From: an uncultured Lachnospiraceae bacterium
GTDB lineage: Bacteria; Bacillota; Clostridia; Lachnospirales; Lachnospiraceae
Length of the DNA stretch: 38,539 nucleotides
Assembly (NCBI GenBank): GCA_902778245.1
Contig: CACYXH010000011.1
Span: 1 to 38,539, forward strand
Direction of reading: 5' to 3'
The notes beneath the pieces were generated by a model. The model made no database searches. It was given only the letters and a program-made list of their open reading frames with translations, and had not been told where the DNA came from. Shown here in pieces: positions 15,721-22,492 of the stretch. The translations under genes were made by a program, and so were the position numbers. Each line of letters opens with the position of its first letter. Positions within the stretch are counted from its first letter, which is position 1.

Positions 15721-15982
15721 TGCCGCACTAAATGCATACTTTGCATAATTATAGTTTTCTGAGAGCCTCATCATAGTTTTGTATCGTCACGCGTGCTTCA
15801 CGCACCTGACAGGTCGTCGGCATCTTTCCAATGACACTGCGTGTCAGGATGCCTCCTCGTTGGTACTTCCTGGCTGCAAGTTTATGCGCAGCAGACAGGT
15901 TATATCCATTACGTATGATGGGCAGCAAAAGCGTTGCTCAGAGAACTATAATTATGTAATAAAAAGCTTAGTGCGACAGTCA
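15721..15982. repeat. Intergenic hairpin repeat, copy C, split by an insertion
   Basis: The left half (15723-15752, GCCGCACTAAATGCATACTT, then TGCATAATTAT) and the right half (15948-15982, ATAATTATGTAATAAAAAGC, then TTAGTGCGACAGTC) are the two arms and loop of the repeat seen whole at 6218. The halves are parted by a 195-base element. Removing that element and one ATAATTAT restores the repeat. Confidence 0.8.
15753..15947. mobile_element. MITE-like element, 195 bases, inserted in repeat copy C
   Basis: Terminal inverted repeats AGTTTTCTGAG (15753-15763) and CTCAGAGAACT (15937-15947) match at 10 of 11 positions. The element is flanked by direct copies of ATAATTAT (15745-15752 and 15948-15955), an 8-bp target duplication. 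The interior has no coding frame but has nested inverted repeats (GGCATC...GATGCC around TGACACTGCGTGTCA). It lacks a transposase, so it must be mobilised in trans by an unidentified element. Confidence 0.75.
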
Positions 15983-16008
15983 CAACCTACCGTATGTATA
16001 TTTGATTT

Positions 16009-17865
16009 TTACTTTAATTCCACGCCCCAGATCTTGCAGGCTCTGGTGCCCACCACCGCATAATTCTCATAGACTGCGGGGGAGGCCTCGATCACGCCCT
16101 CGCTGAGAGAAACAGAAGAATAGATTTCGCCGGTTTTTCCATCCAACAGATACATATTTCCCGCGCCATTGCAGTAGATCACGTTCCCTGTCCCGTCCGA
16201 ATTGTAGACGCAGACCGGAGAAGACCAGGTATAGGTACTTTTCTGCTCCCAAACCACCTCGCCATCATCTTTTTTCAGGCAGACCAGAACACCCGAACCG
16301 TAATCCCCGGTCTTCGCCACGGTGACATACAAGTAATCCGACAGATCATTTTTCCCTACCGCAATGGTAGACTGAACGCCGCCGGACACACCTTTCTCCG
16401 TATAACATTCATAATCCTTCTGCCACACGATCTCTCCATTTTCAGCGTTAATCTTCCAGATAGGCACTGTCGCGCTGGAAGAGCTGCGCCAACCCAGATG
16501 AAAAGAGGTGCTGATATACAAGTAAAGATGTCCGTCCTCAACAGACAATACCGGAGTGGAGTTGGAATCATCCAGGATATCCTGCACCCACACTAACTTT
16601 AATGTGTTCAGATCCAGACACATCAGGTTTCCGCCGTTATCTGCGATGAACAGATATCCTCCATAAATAGCCGCGCTGTCTTCCATACCCAGCCAGTAGG
16701 CGGCCGTGCTGGTTCTGGTTCCCTGATAATGCCATTTCACCACATCCCCCGGATCAATGGAAAGAGTTCCCCCCGCCTCATCGTACTTTGTATTCAGCTT
16801 GATCAGATAGAGAATCCCGTTCTCTCCGGGATAGATCAGCGTGTCTGACGCTGCGTCTACCAGAGCGGAAGAGTCAAAATAGCTTAGTCCATAGCGCAGA
16901 GAAAACGGATCATCATTGCCGAAAGTGTGCATTACGCTGCAGTCCAGCAGATTAATGACAAACACCCGGGCCGTCCCTTGTGCACTGTCATAACCTGCGC
17001 CTACATACATAATAGGATAGCCTCTGGGATCCAGCGCCCCCGCTCCCTTAAAAGTAAAGCCAAGGTACAACGGATCTCTTGTGAGGCTCCCTGTCCGCAG
17101 ATCCAGGAAATACACATATCCATCCATACAGGCATAGATCACTTCCACCAGATCATCATCTTTCTTTGCCCAGTCGTAAAGGTTCATAGCCTCTTTCGTC
17201 TTTGCGGGCCATTTCACGATCAACGGCTGTCCCGTCCAACCGCTTCCGGTCCAGGTGGCATTATTATAGGAAAGGCCACCGGTACCCTTGGACCAGGATG
17301 CCTGCAAGGTTTTTTCTTCCATCTCAGCCAACCCGTAAGCCGCGGTATCCCGAAAATTGTTGCCTCGGAAGGTAACGATCCCCTCTACATCCGTGTAGGC
17401 GTCTCCCTGACTAAAATCAAAATGATACCATGGATCGTATTCCCACAGATCACTCAGGACGCTTCCGTTTTTTTCAATTTCCGTATAAGCAATCAGGTTG
17501 TCGGGGTTTGTCGCATCGGTATGATAAGGCGCAAACTCCGCTGGCAATCCCTCTGCAACAGCATCTTCCTCCGTCTTTGCCGCCATTTCCGTTTCTGAGT
17601 TTCTCTCCGTCTCTGCAGGCAGATCAACATCCTCCGACACCACTTGCCGACTTGCGCCCAGAGAAATATGGTGACCAAAAATAGTTATCTCTTCGTGCGT
17701 CTTATAATATAGGTACGCAAAAACCGCAAATCCTACTGCCAGCAGACCAATGACGACTGCCGCCACAATTTTCCGACCAGATCTTTCCGGTTCCCACAGC
17801 TGCCCGGTCTCCATTTTTGCGTATCTGCTGTAATTCTGATAATTTTGCTGCTCTTTCGTAGTCAT
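16009..17865 (-). CDS. Membrane-anchored PQQ-type beta-propeller protein
   Basis: A 618-residue protein with a short cytoplasmic N-terminus, a single membrane helix at about residues 32-53 (IVAAVVIGLLAVGFAVFAYL), an acidic linker (about 75-110) and a large extracellular domain. The domain carries repeated blade motifs such as DGYVYFLDLRTGSLTRDP, NGGNLMCLDLNTLKLVW, WKINAENGEIVWQ, VCLKKDDGEVVWE and NMYLLDGKTGEIYSS, the 'W-type' strands of PQQ-like propellers (about seven or eight blades). No cofactor site is evident, so it is more likely a scaffold or binding protein than a dehydrogenase. Not operon-linked; function unknown. Confidence 0.8.
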   Translation of the reverse strand: MTTKEQQNYQNYSRYAKMETGQLWEPERSGRKIVAAVVIGLLAVGFAVFAYLYYKTHEEITIFGHHISLGASRQVVSEDVDLPAETERNSETEMAAKTEEDAVAEGLPAEFAPYHTDATNPDNLIAYTEIEKNGSVLSDLWEYDPWYHFDFSQGDAYTDVEGIVTFRGNNFRDTAAYGLAEMEEKTLQASWSKGTGGLSYNNATWTGSGWTGQPLIVKWPAKTKEAMNLYDWAKKDDDLVEVIYACMDGYVYFLDLRTGSLTRDPLYLGFTFKGAGALDPRGYPIMYVGAGYDSAQGTARVFVINLLDCSVMHTFGNDDPFSLRYGLSYFDSSALVDAASDTLIYPGENGILYLIKLNTKYDEAGGTLSIDPGDVVKWHYQGTRTSTAAYWLGMEDSAAIYGGYLFIADNGGNLMCLDLNTLKLVWVQDILDDSNSTPVLSVEDGHLYLYISTSFHLGWRSSSSATVPIWKINAENGEIVWQKDYECYTEKGVSGGVQSTIAVGKNDLSDYLYVTVAKTGDYGSGVLVCLKKDDGEVVWEQKSTYTWSSPVCVYNSDGTGNVIYCNGAGNMYLLDGKTGEIYSSVSLSEGVIEASPAVYENYAVVGTRACKIWGVELK

Positions 17866-17887
17866 ATCGTGATTGCTCCATTTCCAG

Positions 17888-17972
17888 TATCATGCCTAAA
17901 GGATACGATATAATGAGCATGTAATGCGAATTATATCGGCGCCGGAGGCTATCATGTCCAAAGGACATGATA
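17888..17972. repeat. Pair of palindromic repeats upstream of the propeller gene
   Basis: TATCATGTCC-AAA-GGACATGATA (17950-17972) is a perfect 10-bp inverted repeat. A degenerate copy, TATCATGCCT-AAA-GGATACGATA, lies at 17888-17910. Both run into TATAAT. The segment between them has ATATAAT (17908-17914) and its complement ATTATAT (17930-17936). They could be operators of the propeller gene, 23 bases from its start, or a degraded small repeat element. Confidence 0.55.
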
Positions 17973-17977
17973 TAATA

Positions 17978-18028
17978 ATACCGGGAACCCCTGTCAATGT
18001 CAAAACATTTTACAGGAATTCCCGGTAT
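17978..18028 (-). terminator. Hairpin downstream of the ECF S-component gene
   Basis: ATACCGGGAA and TTCCCGGTAT form the base of the stem, CCTGT and ACAGG extend it, with a 17-base loop. It lies 33 bases beyond the stop of the minus-strand gene. The stem is strong, but the following tract (TATTATTAT) has few consecutive uridines. Confidence 0.6.
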
Positions 18029-18060
18029 CTGTTTTCCTCCGTGCCTCTCGCCGTTTTTTC

Positions 18061-18675
18061 TTACTCCGCAGTCGGTTTCGTACTGCCCACACTCACCAGC
18101 AGGTCGGCTTTCTTAAGCGCAGGTCGAAGCGCATTGTAAACAATTGCCACCAGAATTACGGAGACCACTGCGTTCACAAAAGTAGCGGCCGTACTCCATT
18201 TCGCCAGCACAGAAGCCACCTCCTGGGGCTGCCCCAGCAAAAATCTTTTGTAGAAATAGCCCACCACTGGATCAAATATTACATTAAATCCCAGCCCGCA
18301 GACGGAAGCAATGACACTCCATTTAAATACATATTTCTTGTCATTGCTTTCACTGATATGGGCAATCTTGTGTGCCACCAGGCCGGTGATCAGTCCAATG
18401 CAAAATTTCAGCACAAAAGTCTTTGGCGCTCCGACAATGTAAACCGGATCCAAAATATCCGCAATGGTCATCCCCACTGCTCCTGCCAGGCCGCCGTATC
18501 CGCCGCCCAAAAGCAGTGCCGCCAACACACAGAACGCATTCCCAATGTGCAGGGACGTGGCGTCCCCTCCAGGAGTTGGAATCTTAATCTGCAGAAAAGT
18601 AAAAGCTACAAAGCTCAAGGCCGCCAGCAATGCGGTCTGAGCCCATTTCATAACCGTTTGATTTCCATTTTTCAT
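18061..18675 (-). CDS. ECF transporter S component, substrate not certain
   Basis: A 204-residue integral membrane protein with five or six hydrophobic helices. It begins MKNGNQTVMKWAQTALLAAL. The pattern LIGNAFCVLAALLLGGGYGG-like (LHIGNAFCVLAALLLGGGYG) and GAVGMTIADILDPVYIVGAP...FVLKFCIGLITG is the conserved core of vitamin-type ECF substrate-binding subunits. It would need a shared EcfA/EcfA'/EcfT module encoded elsewhere. It is transcribed divergently from another S component linked to a pyridoxal-type kinase. A vitamin B6 or thiamine-precursor substrate is possible but not shown. No TPP or other riboswitch was recognised in its leader. Confidence 0.8.
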   Translation of the reverse strand: MKNGNQTVMKWAQTALLAALSFVAFTFLQIKIPTPGGDATSLHIGNAFCVLAALLLGGGYGGLAGAVGMTIADILDPVYIVGAPKTFVLKFCIGLITGLVAHKIAHISESNDKKYVFKWSVIASVCGLGFNVIFDPVVGYFYKRFLLGQPQEVASVLAKWSTAATFVNAVVSVILVAIVYNALRPALKKADLLVSVGSTKPTAE

Positions 18676-18821
18676 AATCTCATCCTCGCTATCTGATCCT
18701 TTAATTTTTATTCCGTGCTACAGCATAGCATTAGTCTGCACCTGTTGAAATAGTCAGTTTTTTCTTTTTTTATATAGCCAGATTATGGATCTGATCTTAT
18801 AAAATATGCCCTGTCTGGCAG

Positions 18822-18850
18822 TTCAAATAAGTCCAGTTTTGCGTTATACT
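18822..18850 (+). promoter_or_regulatory. Candidate promoter of the ECF-kinase-radical SAM operon
   Basis: TTCAAA (18822-18827), 17 bases, TATACT (18845-18850). The -35 is weak (four of six), the -10 good. It lies 54 bases before the start codon in the divergent intergenic region. Confidence 0.45.
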
Positions 18851-18903
18851 CAACCTTAATTATGACATACCTTATTTATAGGGTATTTACAGGAGGAACA
18901 TCT

Positions 18904-19443
18904 ATGAATTATAATATCGGAAAGCAAAATACTGAGAAGAACCATGTCCTGGATGCTTCCGGAGTCGCTATAAACGCGCTCTGGATTGCTTTGGTCTTTC
19001 TGGCTACCAGGTTTCTTCAATTTCCTATACCACTGGGTTACGCCCATCTGGGAAACGCCATGATCTTGCTGGCAGCCGTTTATTTTGGCCCTGTCACCGG
19101 CATGCTGGCCGGCGGGCTCGGATCCGCTCTGGCAGATCTCACCAGTTTTCCTGCCTGGACGCTTCCAACCCTGATCATTAAACTGTTAATGGGATTGATC
19201 TGTGGTATCATTGCAGGGAAGCCAAAGAGCGGAAAACCCCGGACAAAACAGCTTCCAGTGCTGATCGCAGTGGTTGTCACTATTGCAGAAATGGTCTTTG
19301 GTTACTTTGTTGCCGGATCTATCCTGTACTCATCCGTTGCCACCGGTCTTTTGCAGGTACCGGGACTTACCGCCGAGGGAATTGTTGGAATTATCTTGTT
19401 TTATTTACTTGGCAGTATTTTTGACAAGCGTAAGGGAGTGTAG
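18904..19443 (+). CDS. ECF transporter S component, probably for a vitamin B6 vitamer
   Basis: A membrane protein of about 179 residues with about five helices after a short polar N-terminus. It has the S-component core YAHLGNAMILLAAVYFGPVTG and GGLGSALADLTSFPAWTLPT, then LIIKLLMGLICGIIAG. Start ATG at 18904 follows AGGAGG. The pyridoxal-type kinase gene starts nine bases after its stop, and its ribosome-binding site lies in this gene's 3' end, so the pair is an operon: uptake of pyridoxine or pyridoxal followed by trapping phosphorylation. This resembles the PdxU/HmpT class, but the exact substrate is inferred from context only. Confidence 0.82.
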   Translation: MNYNIGKQNTEKNHVLDASGVAINALWIALVFLATRFLQFPIPLGYAHLGNAMILLAAVYFGPVTGMLAGGLGSALADLTSFPAWTLPTLIIKLLMGLICGIIAGKPKSGKPRTKQLPVLIAVVVTIAEMVFGYFVAGSILYSSVATGLLQVPGLTAEGIVGIILFYLLGSIFDKRKGV

Positions 19444-19451
19444 TACAAACT

Positions 19452-20324
19452 ATGTCATCAAAGACTACTGTAAATCACAATCATCAGAAAAAGATTGCCG
19501 CCATCAACGATATGACCGGTTTTGGACGGTGCTCTCTGGCCGCTTCTATTCCCATTATTTCCCGGCTGGGCGTCCAGTGCTGCGCCCTGCCCACGGCAAT
19601 CCTCTCCAATCACACCGGTTTTCCCAGCTATTTTATGGATGATTACACCAGACATTTTCAGGCCTATGCCGACGAATGGAAAAAGCTGGATCTACAGTTT
19701 CAAGGCATCCTGACGGGGTTCCTGGGTTCCGAAGAGCAATTTCGTATGGTAGAACAGTTCCTGGAAGAGTTTGCCACTCCAGGCACTGTAGTCTGCGTAG
19801 ACCCGGTGATGGGCGATTATGGTAAGACCTACGGAAGCTACACGGAGCGGATGTGTCAGGCCATGCGGCGGCTGGTGAGCCACGCTCACATCACCACCCC
19901 GAATCTGACGGAAGCATGCATTCTCACTGGAATTCCCTACCACGAAGGACACTGGACTCACACGCAGCTCACAGAACTGCTCCTGGCGCTGCGGGAAATG
20001 GGGCCTGAAAAAATCGTCATCACAGGAATCCATCAGGGACAGTTCATCGCTAATCTATGCTATGTGGAGGGCGGCGATCCGATCATTATTCGACAGCACC
20101 ATATCGGTCAGCAGCGCAGCGGCGTAGGCGATGTGTTTTCTTCCATTATTATTGCCGATGCAGTAAACGGCATTGAATTTACCCGTTCTGTCCGGCGCGC
20201 TTCCGCCTTTGTAAAAAAATGTATTAAGCGCTCTGTGGAACTGGATATCCCCACCACAGACGGTCTCTGTTTTGAAGAACTGCTGGGAAAATTACAGAAA
20301 GGAAATGAGAAAAAACATGAATAA
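19452..20324 (+). CDS. Pyridoxal/pyridoxamine kinase (PfkB/ribokinase fold)
   Basis: A 290-residue ATP-dependent kinase that makes pyridoxal 5'-phosphate from B6 vitamers. After an unusual polar tail (residues 1-15) it opens IAAINDMTGFGRCSLAASIPI, typical of PdxY-like proteins. It contains CCALPTAILSNHTGFPSYFM, the FQGILTGFLGS segment, VVCVDPVMGDYGKTYG (phosphate loop region), ITTPNLTEACILTG, and the catalytic QQRSGVGDVFSSIIIADA, in which the usual GTGD anion-hole motif reads SGVGD. It sits between an ECF S component and a radical SAM gene whose start lies inside its 3' end, so all three are probably co-expressed. Confidence 0.88.
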   Translation: MSSKTTVNHNHQKKIAAINDMTGFGRCSLAASIPIISRLGVQCCALPTAILSNHTGFPSYFMDDYTRHFQAYADEWKKLDLQFQGILTGFLGSEEQFRMVEQFLEEFATPGTVVCVDPVMGDYGKTYGSYTERMCQAMRRLVSHAHITTPNLTEACILTGIPYHEGHWTHTQLTELLLALREMGPEKIVITGIHQGQFIANLCYVEGGDPIIIRQHHIGQQRSGVGDVFSSIIIADAVNGIEFTRSVRRASAFVKKCIKRSVELDIPTTDGLCFEELLGKLQKGNEKKHE

Positions 20325-20922
20325 TATCCTATATAAAGTACACGACAACCTCTATGTAAATCTGACAAACCGCTGTCCCTGCGCTTGTACCTTCTGCCTG
20401 CGGCAGACCATGGATCGTGTTGGAGAATCCGACTCTCTCTGGCTGAAAGAGGAGCCGGATTTTGCTGCGGTAAAAGCGCAGTTCGAAGCCCGGAACATGG
20501 ACGATTATCGGGAAGTCGTCTTCTGCGGCTTCGGTGAACCCACGGAGCGCATCGATCTGCTGCTTGAGGTAGCAGACTTCGTAAAAGCAACTTACCACAA
20601 ACCGGTCCGCATTAATACCAACGGTCTTGGAAACCTGGTTAACGGTCGGAACATTGCGCGGGAACTCGCCGGTCTGGTGGATACCGTCTCCATCAGTCTC
20701 AATACCCCGGATAAAGAAGCCTATCTTGCTCTGGTGCGTCCCAAATTCGGAGAAGCGTCTTATGACGCAATGTTAAATTTTGCAAAAGAATGTGTCAAAT
20801 ATGTGCCAAGCGTCATTCTGACCACGGTAGCCACCACCCTTTCCCATGAGCAGGAGACGCGCTGTGCCAAAATCTGCCGGGAAATCGGTGCTTCCTACCG
20901 GATCCGCCCCTGGGAAGGCTAA
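20317..20922 (+). CDS. TatD-linked radical SAM protein
   Basis: A short radical SAM protein of about 201 residues. The cluster motif CxxxCxxC is within NRCPCACTFCLRQ. Further landmarks are EVVFCGFGEPTERIDLLLEV (GGEP-like SAM site), RINTNGLGNLVNGRNIA, VSISLNTPDKEAYLALVRP and SYDAMLNFAKECVKYVPSV. These match, from memory, the 'radical SAM, TatD family-associated' group. Its substrate is unknown. Unlike the family name implies, no TatD gene is beside it; instead it overlaps the end of the kinase gene by eight bases. Start at 20317 is chosen, with ATG 20305 as an alternative. Confidence 0.8.
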   Translation: MNNILYKVHDNLYVNLTNRCPCACTFCLRQTMDRVGESDSLWLKEEPDFAAVKAQFEARNMDDYREVVFCGFGEPTERIDLLLEVADFVKATYHKPVRINTNGLGNLVNGRNIARELAGLVDTVSISLNTPDKEAYLALVRPKFGEASYDAMLNFAKECVKYVPSVILTTVATTLSHEQETRCAKICREIGASYRIRPWEG

Positions 20923-20937
20923 TATAGCTGTTTCCCT

Positions 20938-21038
20938 GTTACTATTCACGGCCCCTCCGTCAACAGACCTCAGACCATCCGTGCTGCGCACGTCTGGCGC
21001 GTCTTACGACGCTTATGTCTGAGGTTGTGAATAGTAAC
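20938..21038. mobile_element. MITE-like palindromic element with 8-bp target duplication
   Basis: GTTACTATTCAC (20938-20949) and GTGAATAGTAAC (21027-21038) are perfect 12-bp terminal inverted repeats. An inner pair CCTCAGAC and GTCTGAGG extends the symmetry, and the centre has GTGCTGCGCAC. The element is flanked directly by GTTTCCCT on both sides (20930-20937 and 21039-21046), an exact 8-bp target-site duplication. It has no coding capacity. Confidence 0.8.
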
Positions 21039-21068
21039 GTTTCCCTAAAAAAATTTACAACTTCCCCC

Positions 21069-21097
21069 TTGCTTTTTCTCTCGAACAGTAGTAATAT
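21069..21097 (+). promoter_or_regulatory. Promoter of the hemolysin III-type gene
   Basis: TTGCTT (21069-21074), 17 bases, TAATAT (21092-21097). The leader before the start is about 130 bases long and contains a hairpin with a U-rich loop (21148-21190). Confidence 0.5.
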
Positions 21098-21230
21098 ACT
21101 CATAACATAGTTTTTAAAACTACATGAAATAGTGCATAAATTTTATTATGCGGTTTGTTTTTCTTTTTCTTGCTGATTTTTAAACCGCATGATGTCAAGG
21201 AAATATGTTTAATTACAAGGAGGAACTGTT

Positions 21231-21932
21231 ATGAATCATGAAGTAAGCAATACATCTGGACACGACCTGAGAAGCGAACTGCAGCAGATCAAAGACCCCG
21301 GAAGCGCCATCACCCACTTTATCGGTATGCTGATGGCAGTTTTCGCGGCGGTTCCATTGCTGATCCGGGCAGCCGGAACCAATGATAAGATCAATCTCAT
21401 CTCCCTGACCGTTTTTATCATCAGCATGATCCTGCTGTACGCGGCAAGCACTACCTATCACTCCCTGGATCTTACAGAGAAGATCAACCGGGTACTCAGA
21501 AAAATTGACCATATGATGATTTTCGTTTTGATCGCAGGCACCTACACACCCATCTGCCTGATCGTTCTGAGGGGCAGAACTGGTTATCTGCTCTGCGGGC
21601 TGATCTGGAGCATCGCACTGGCCGGTATTATCATCAAGGCATGCTGGATCACCTGCCCCAAATGGTTTTCTTCCCTGCTCTACATTGCCATGGGCTGGCT
21701 CTGTGTAGTAGCATTCTCCCAGCTTTTGAACGGACTGTCAGGGGCAGCATTCGGCTGGCTTCTGGCCGGTGGGATCATCTACACCGTGGGCGGCATCATC
21801 TACGCATTGAAACTGCCCCTCTTCAACGCAAGACACAAAAACTTTGGATCTCACGAGATCTTTCATCTGTTCGTCATGGGCGGCAGTGCTTGTCATCTGG
21901 TGTTAATGTACTTCTTTGTGGCGGCGGCGTAA
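21231..21932 (+). CDS. Hemolysin III family (PAQR-like) seven-helix membrane protein
   Basis: A 233-residue membrane protein with seven predicted helices. Conserved positions of the HlyIII/PAQR family are visible: SAITHFIGMLMAV (first helix, with His), YAASTTYHSLDL (His of the zinc site), DHMMIFVLIAGTYTPICL, and GSHEIFHLFVMGGSACHLVLM, with the paired histidines near the C-terminus. These residues are expected to form a membrane zinc site, as in adiponectin receptors, so a lipid hydrolase role is possible; the bacterial function is not established. The start follows AAGGAGG. Its 3' end overlaps the convergent GIY-YIG gene by 59 bases. Confidence 0.9.
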   Translation: MNHEVSNTSGHDLRSELQQIKDPGSAITHFIGMLMAVFAAVPLLIRAAGTNDKINLISLTVFIISMILLYAASTTYHSLDLTEKINRVLRKIDHMMIFVLIAGTYTPICLIVLRGRTGYLLCGLIWSIALAGIIIKACWITCPKWFSSLLYIAMGWLCVVAFSQLLNGLSGAAFGWLLAGGIIYTVGGIIYALKLPLFNARHKNFGSHEIFHLFVMGGSACHLVLMYFFVAAA

Positions 21933-22164
21933 TCAGCGCCGCCTTCTCTTTCCTGCTCATCTGCTTGATGGCATACTCCCGCCGCAGTGCTTCTTTCTTT
22001 GTAGCGTAACATTCTGAGTAGACCAGTTTTACCGGTCCTCTTCCTTTTGTATATTTGGCTCCCTTGCCCTGGTTGTGAGCCTCTATTCTCTTTTCGAGAT
22101 GATTGGTCCAGCCAGTGTAAAGGGTGCCATCCCTGCATTCCAGGATATAAACGTAATTTTGCAT
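21874..22164 (-). CDS. Small GIY-YIG nuclease-superfamily protein (UPF0213/YhbQ-like)
   Basis: A 96-residue protein consisting of one GIY-YIG domain: NYVYILECRDGTLYTGWTNH (the YVY and YTG halves), then LEKRIEAHNQGKGAKYTKGRGPVKLVYSE and EALRREYAIKQMSRKEKAALI in consecutive segments. Stand-alone versions are common in Firmicutes, and their biological role is unclear. The last 15 or so residues (PPPQRSTLTPDDKHCRP) are low in conservation, and the DNA coding for them is shared antisense with the end of the hemolysin III gene. It could be a tail acquired by loss of an earlier stop codon. Confidence 0.88.
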   Translation of the reverse strand: MQNYVYILECRDGTLYTGWTNHLEKRIEAHNQGKGAKYTKGRGPVKLVYSECYATKKEALRREYAIKQMSRKEKAALITPPPQRSTLTPDDKHCRP

Positions 22165-22492
22165 TTCTCTCTTATCCCTTGAATCTATCTGCTATGTAGG
22201 AACCGTCGCAGGACGTCTTACCATCCCACGCCAGCTCCGTCTCTATTTAAAGCAATCGACGAAACAGGTACTTCACTCATGGACATCCGGCATTGCCGGC
22301 AAATTCAAGTCCGGCACATGCCGGACTTGCGCCGGAGGCACTCAAGAGGAGATCGGCCCCCTCCTGAGAAGATTTGTTATTCCCCCCCACCTGTAGAGGA
22401 GGGGTCATCTCCTCCTGGGTAAACACATTCGATTGCGTACCTTACGGAATAATTTCGTCTACAGTATATTATAATCAAAAATCAAAATTTTG
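22165..22492. other. Gene-free stretch with nested palindromes
   Basis: No gene was recognised. It contains CCGGCA-T-TGCCGG (22288-22300), the perfect 11-bp palindrome CAAGTCCGGCA-CA-TGCCGGACTTG (22306-22329), and two looser GAGGAG/CTCCTC stems (about 22341-22365 and 22397-22415). The arrangement suggests a degraded small repeat or a terminator for one of the convergent flanks. Confidence 0.5.

Larger units (their letters stand above)
15589..16008. other. Gene-free intergenic stretch between the XRE-ABC operon and the propeller gene
   Basis: No gene was found. It contains the operator-like inverted repeat (15678-15698), hairpin repeat copy C and the MITE-like insertion inside it. No clear SigA promoter for the XRE operon could be read. 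Confidence 0.7.
20923..21230. other. Intergenic stretch: MITE-like element, promoter and leader hairpin
   Basis: No gene is present. It holds the 101-base element at 20938-21038, the hemolysin III promoter at 21069-21097, and a leader stem ATGCGGTTT (21148-21156) with AAACCGCAT (21182-21190) around a U-rich loop. Confidence 0.7.

Noticed and set aside
16009-17865. Quinoprotein dehydrogenase
   Set aside because: The blades look PQQ-like, but no cofactor or calcium-site motifs or adjacent cytochrome genes were seen, and the protein is membrane-anchored in an anaerobe.
18676-18903. TPP or other vitamin riboswitch between the divergent ECF genes
   Set aside because: The 228 bases lack the conserved CTGAGA and ACC-TGATCTGGATAAT-type blocks and show no multi-stem junction.
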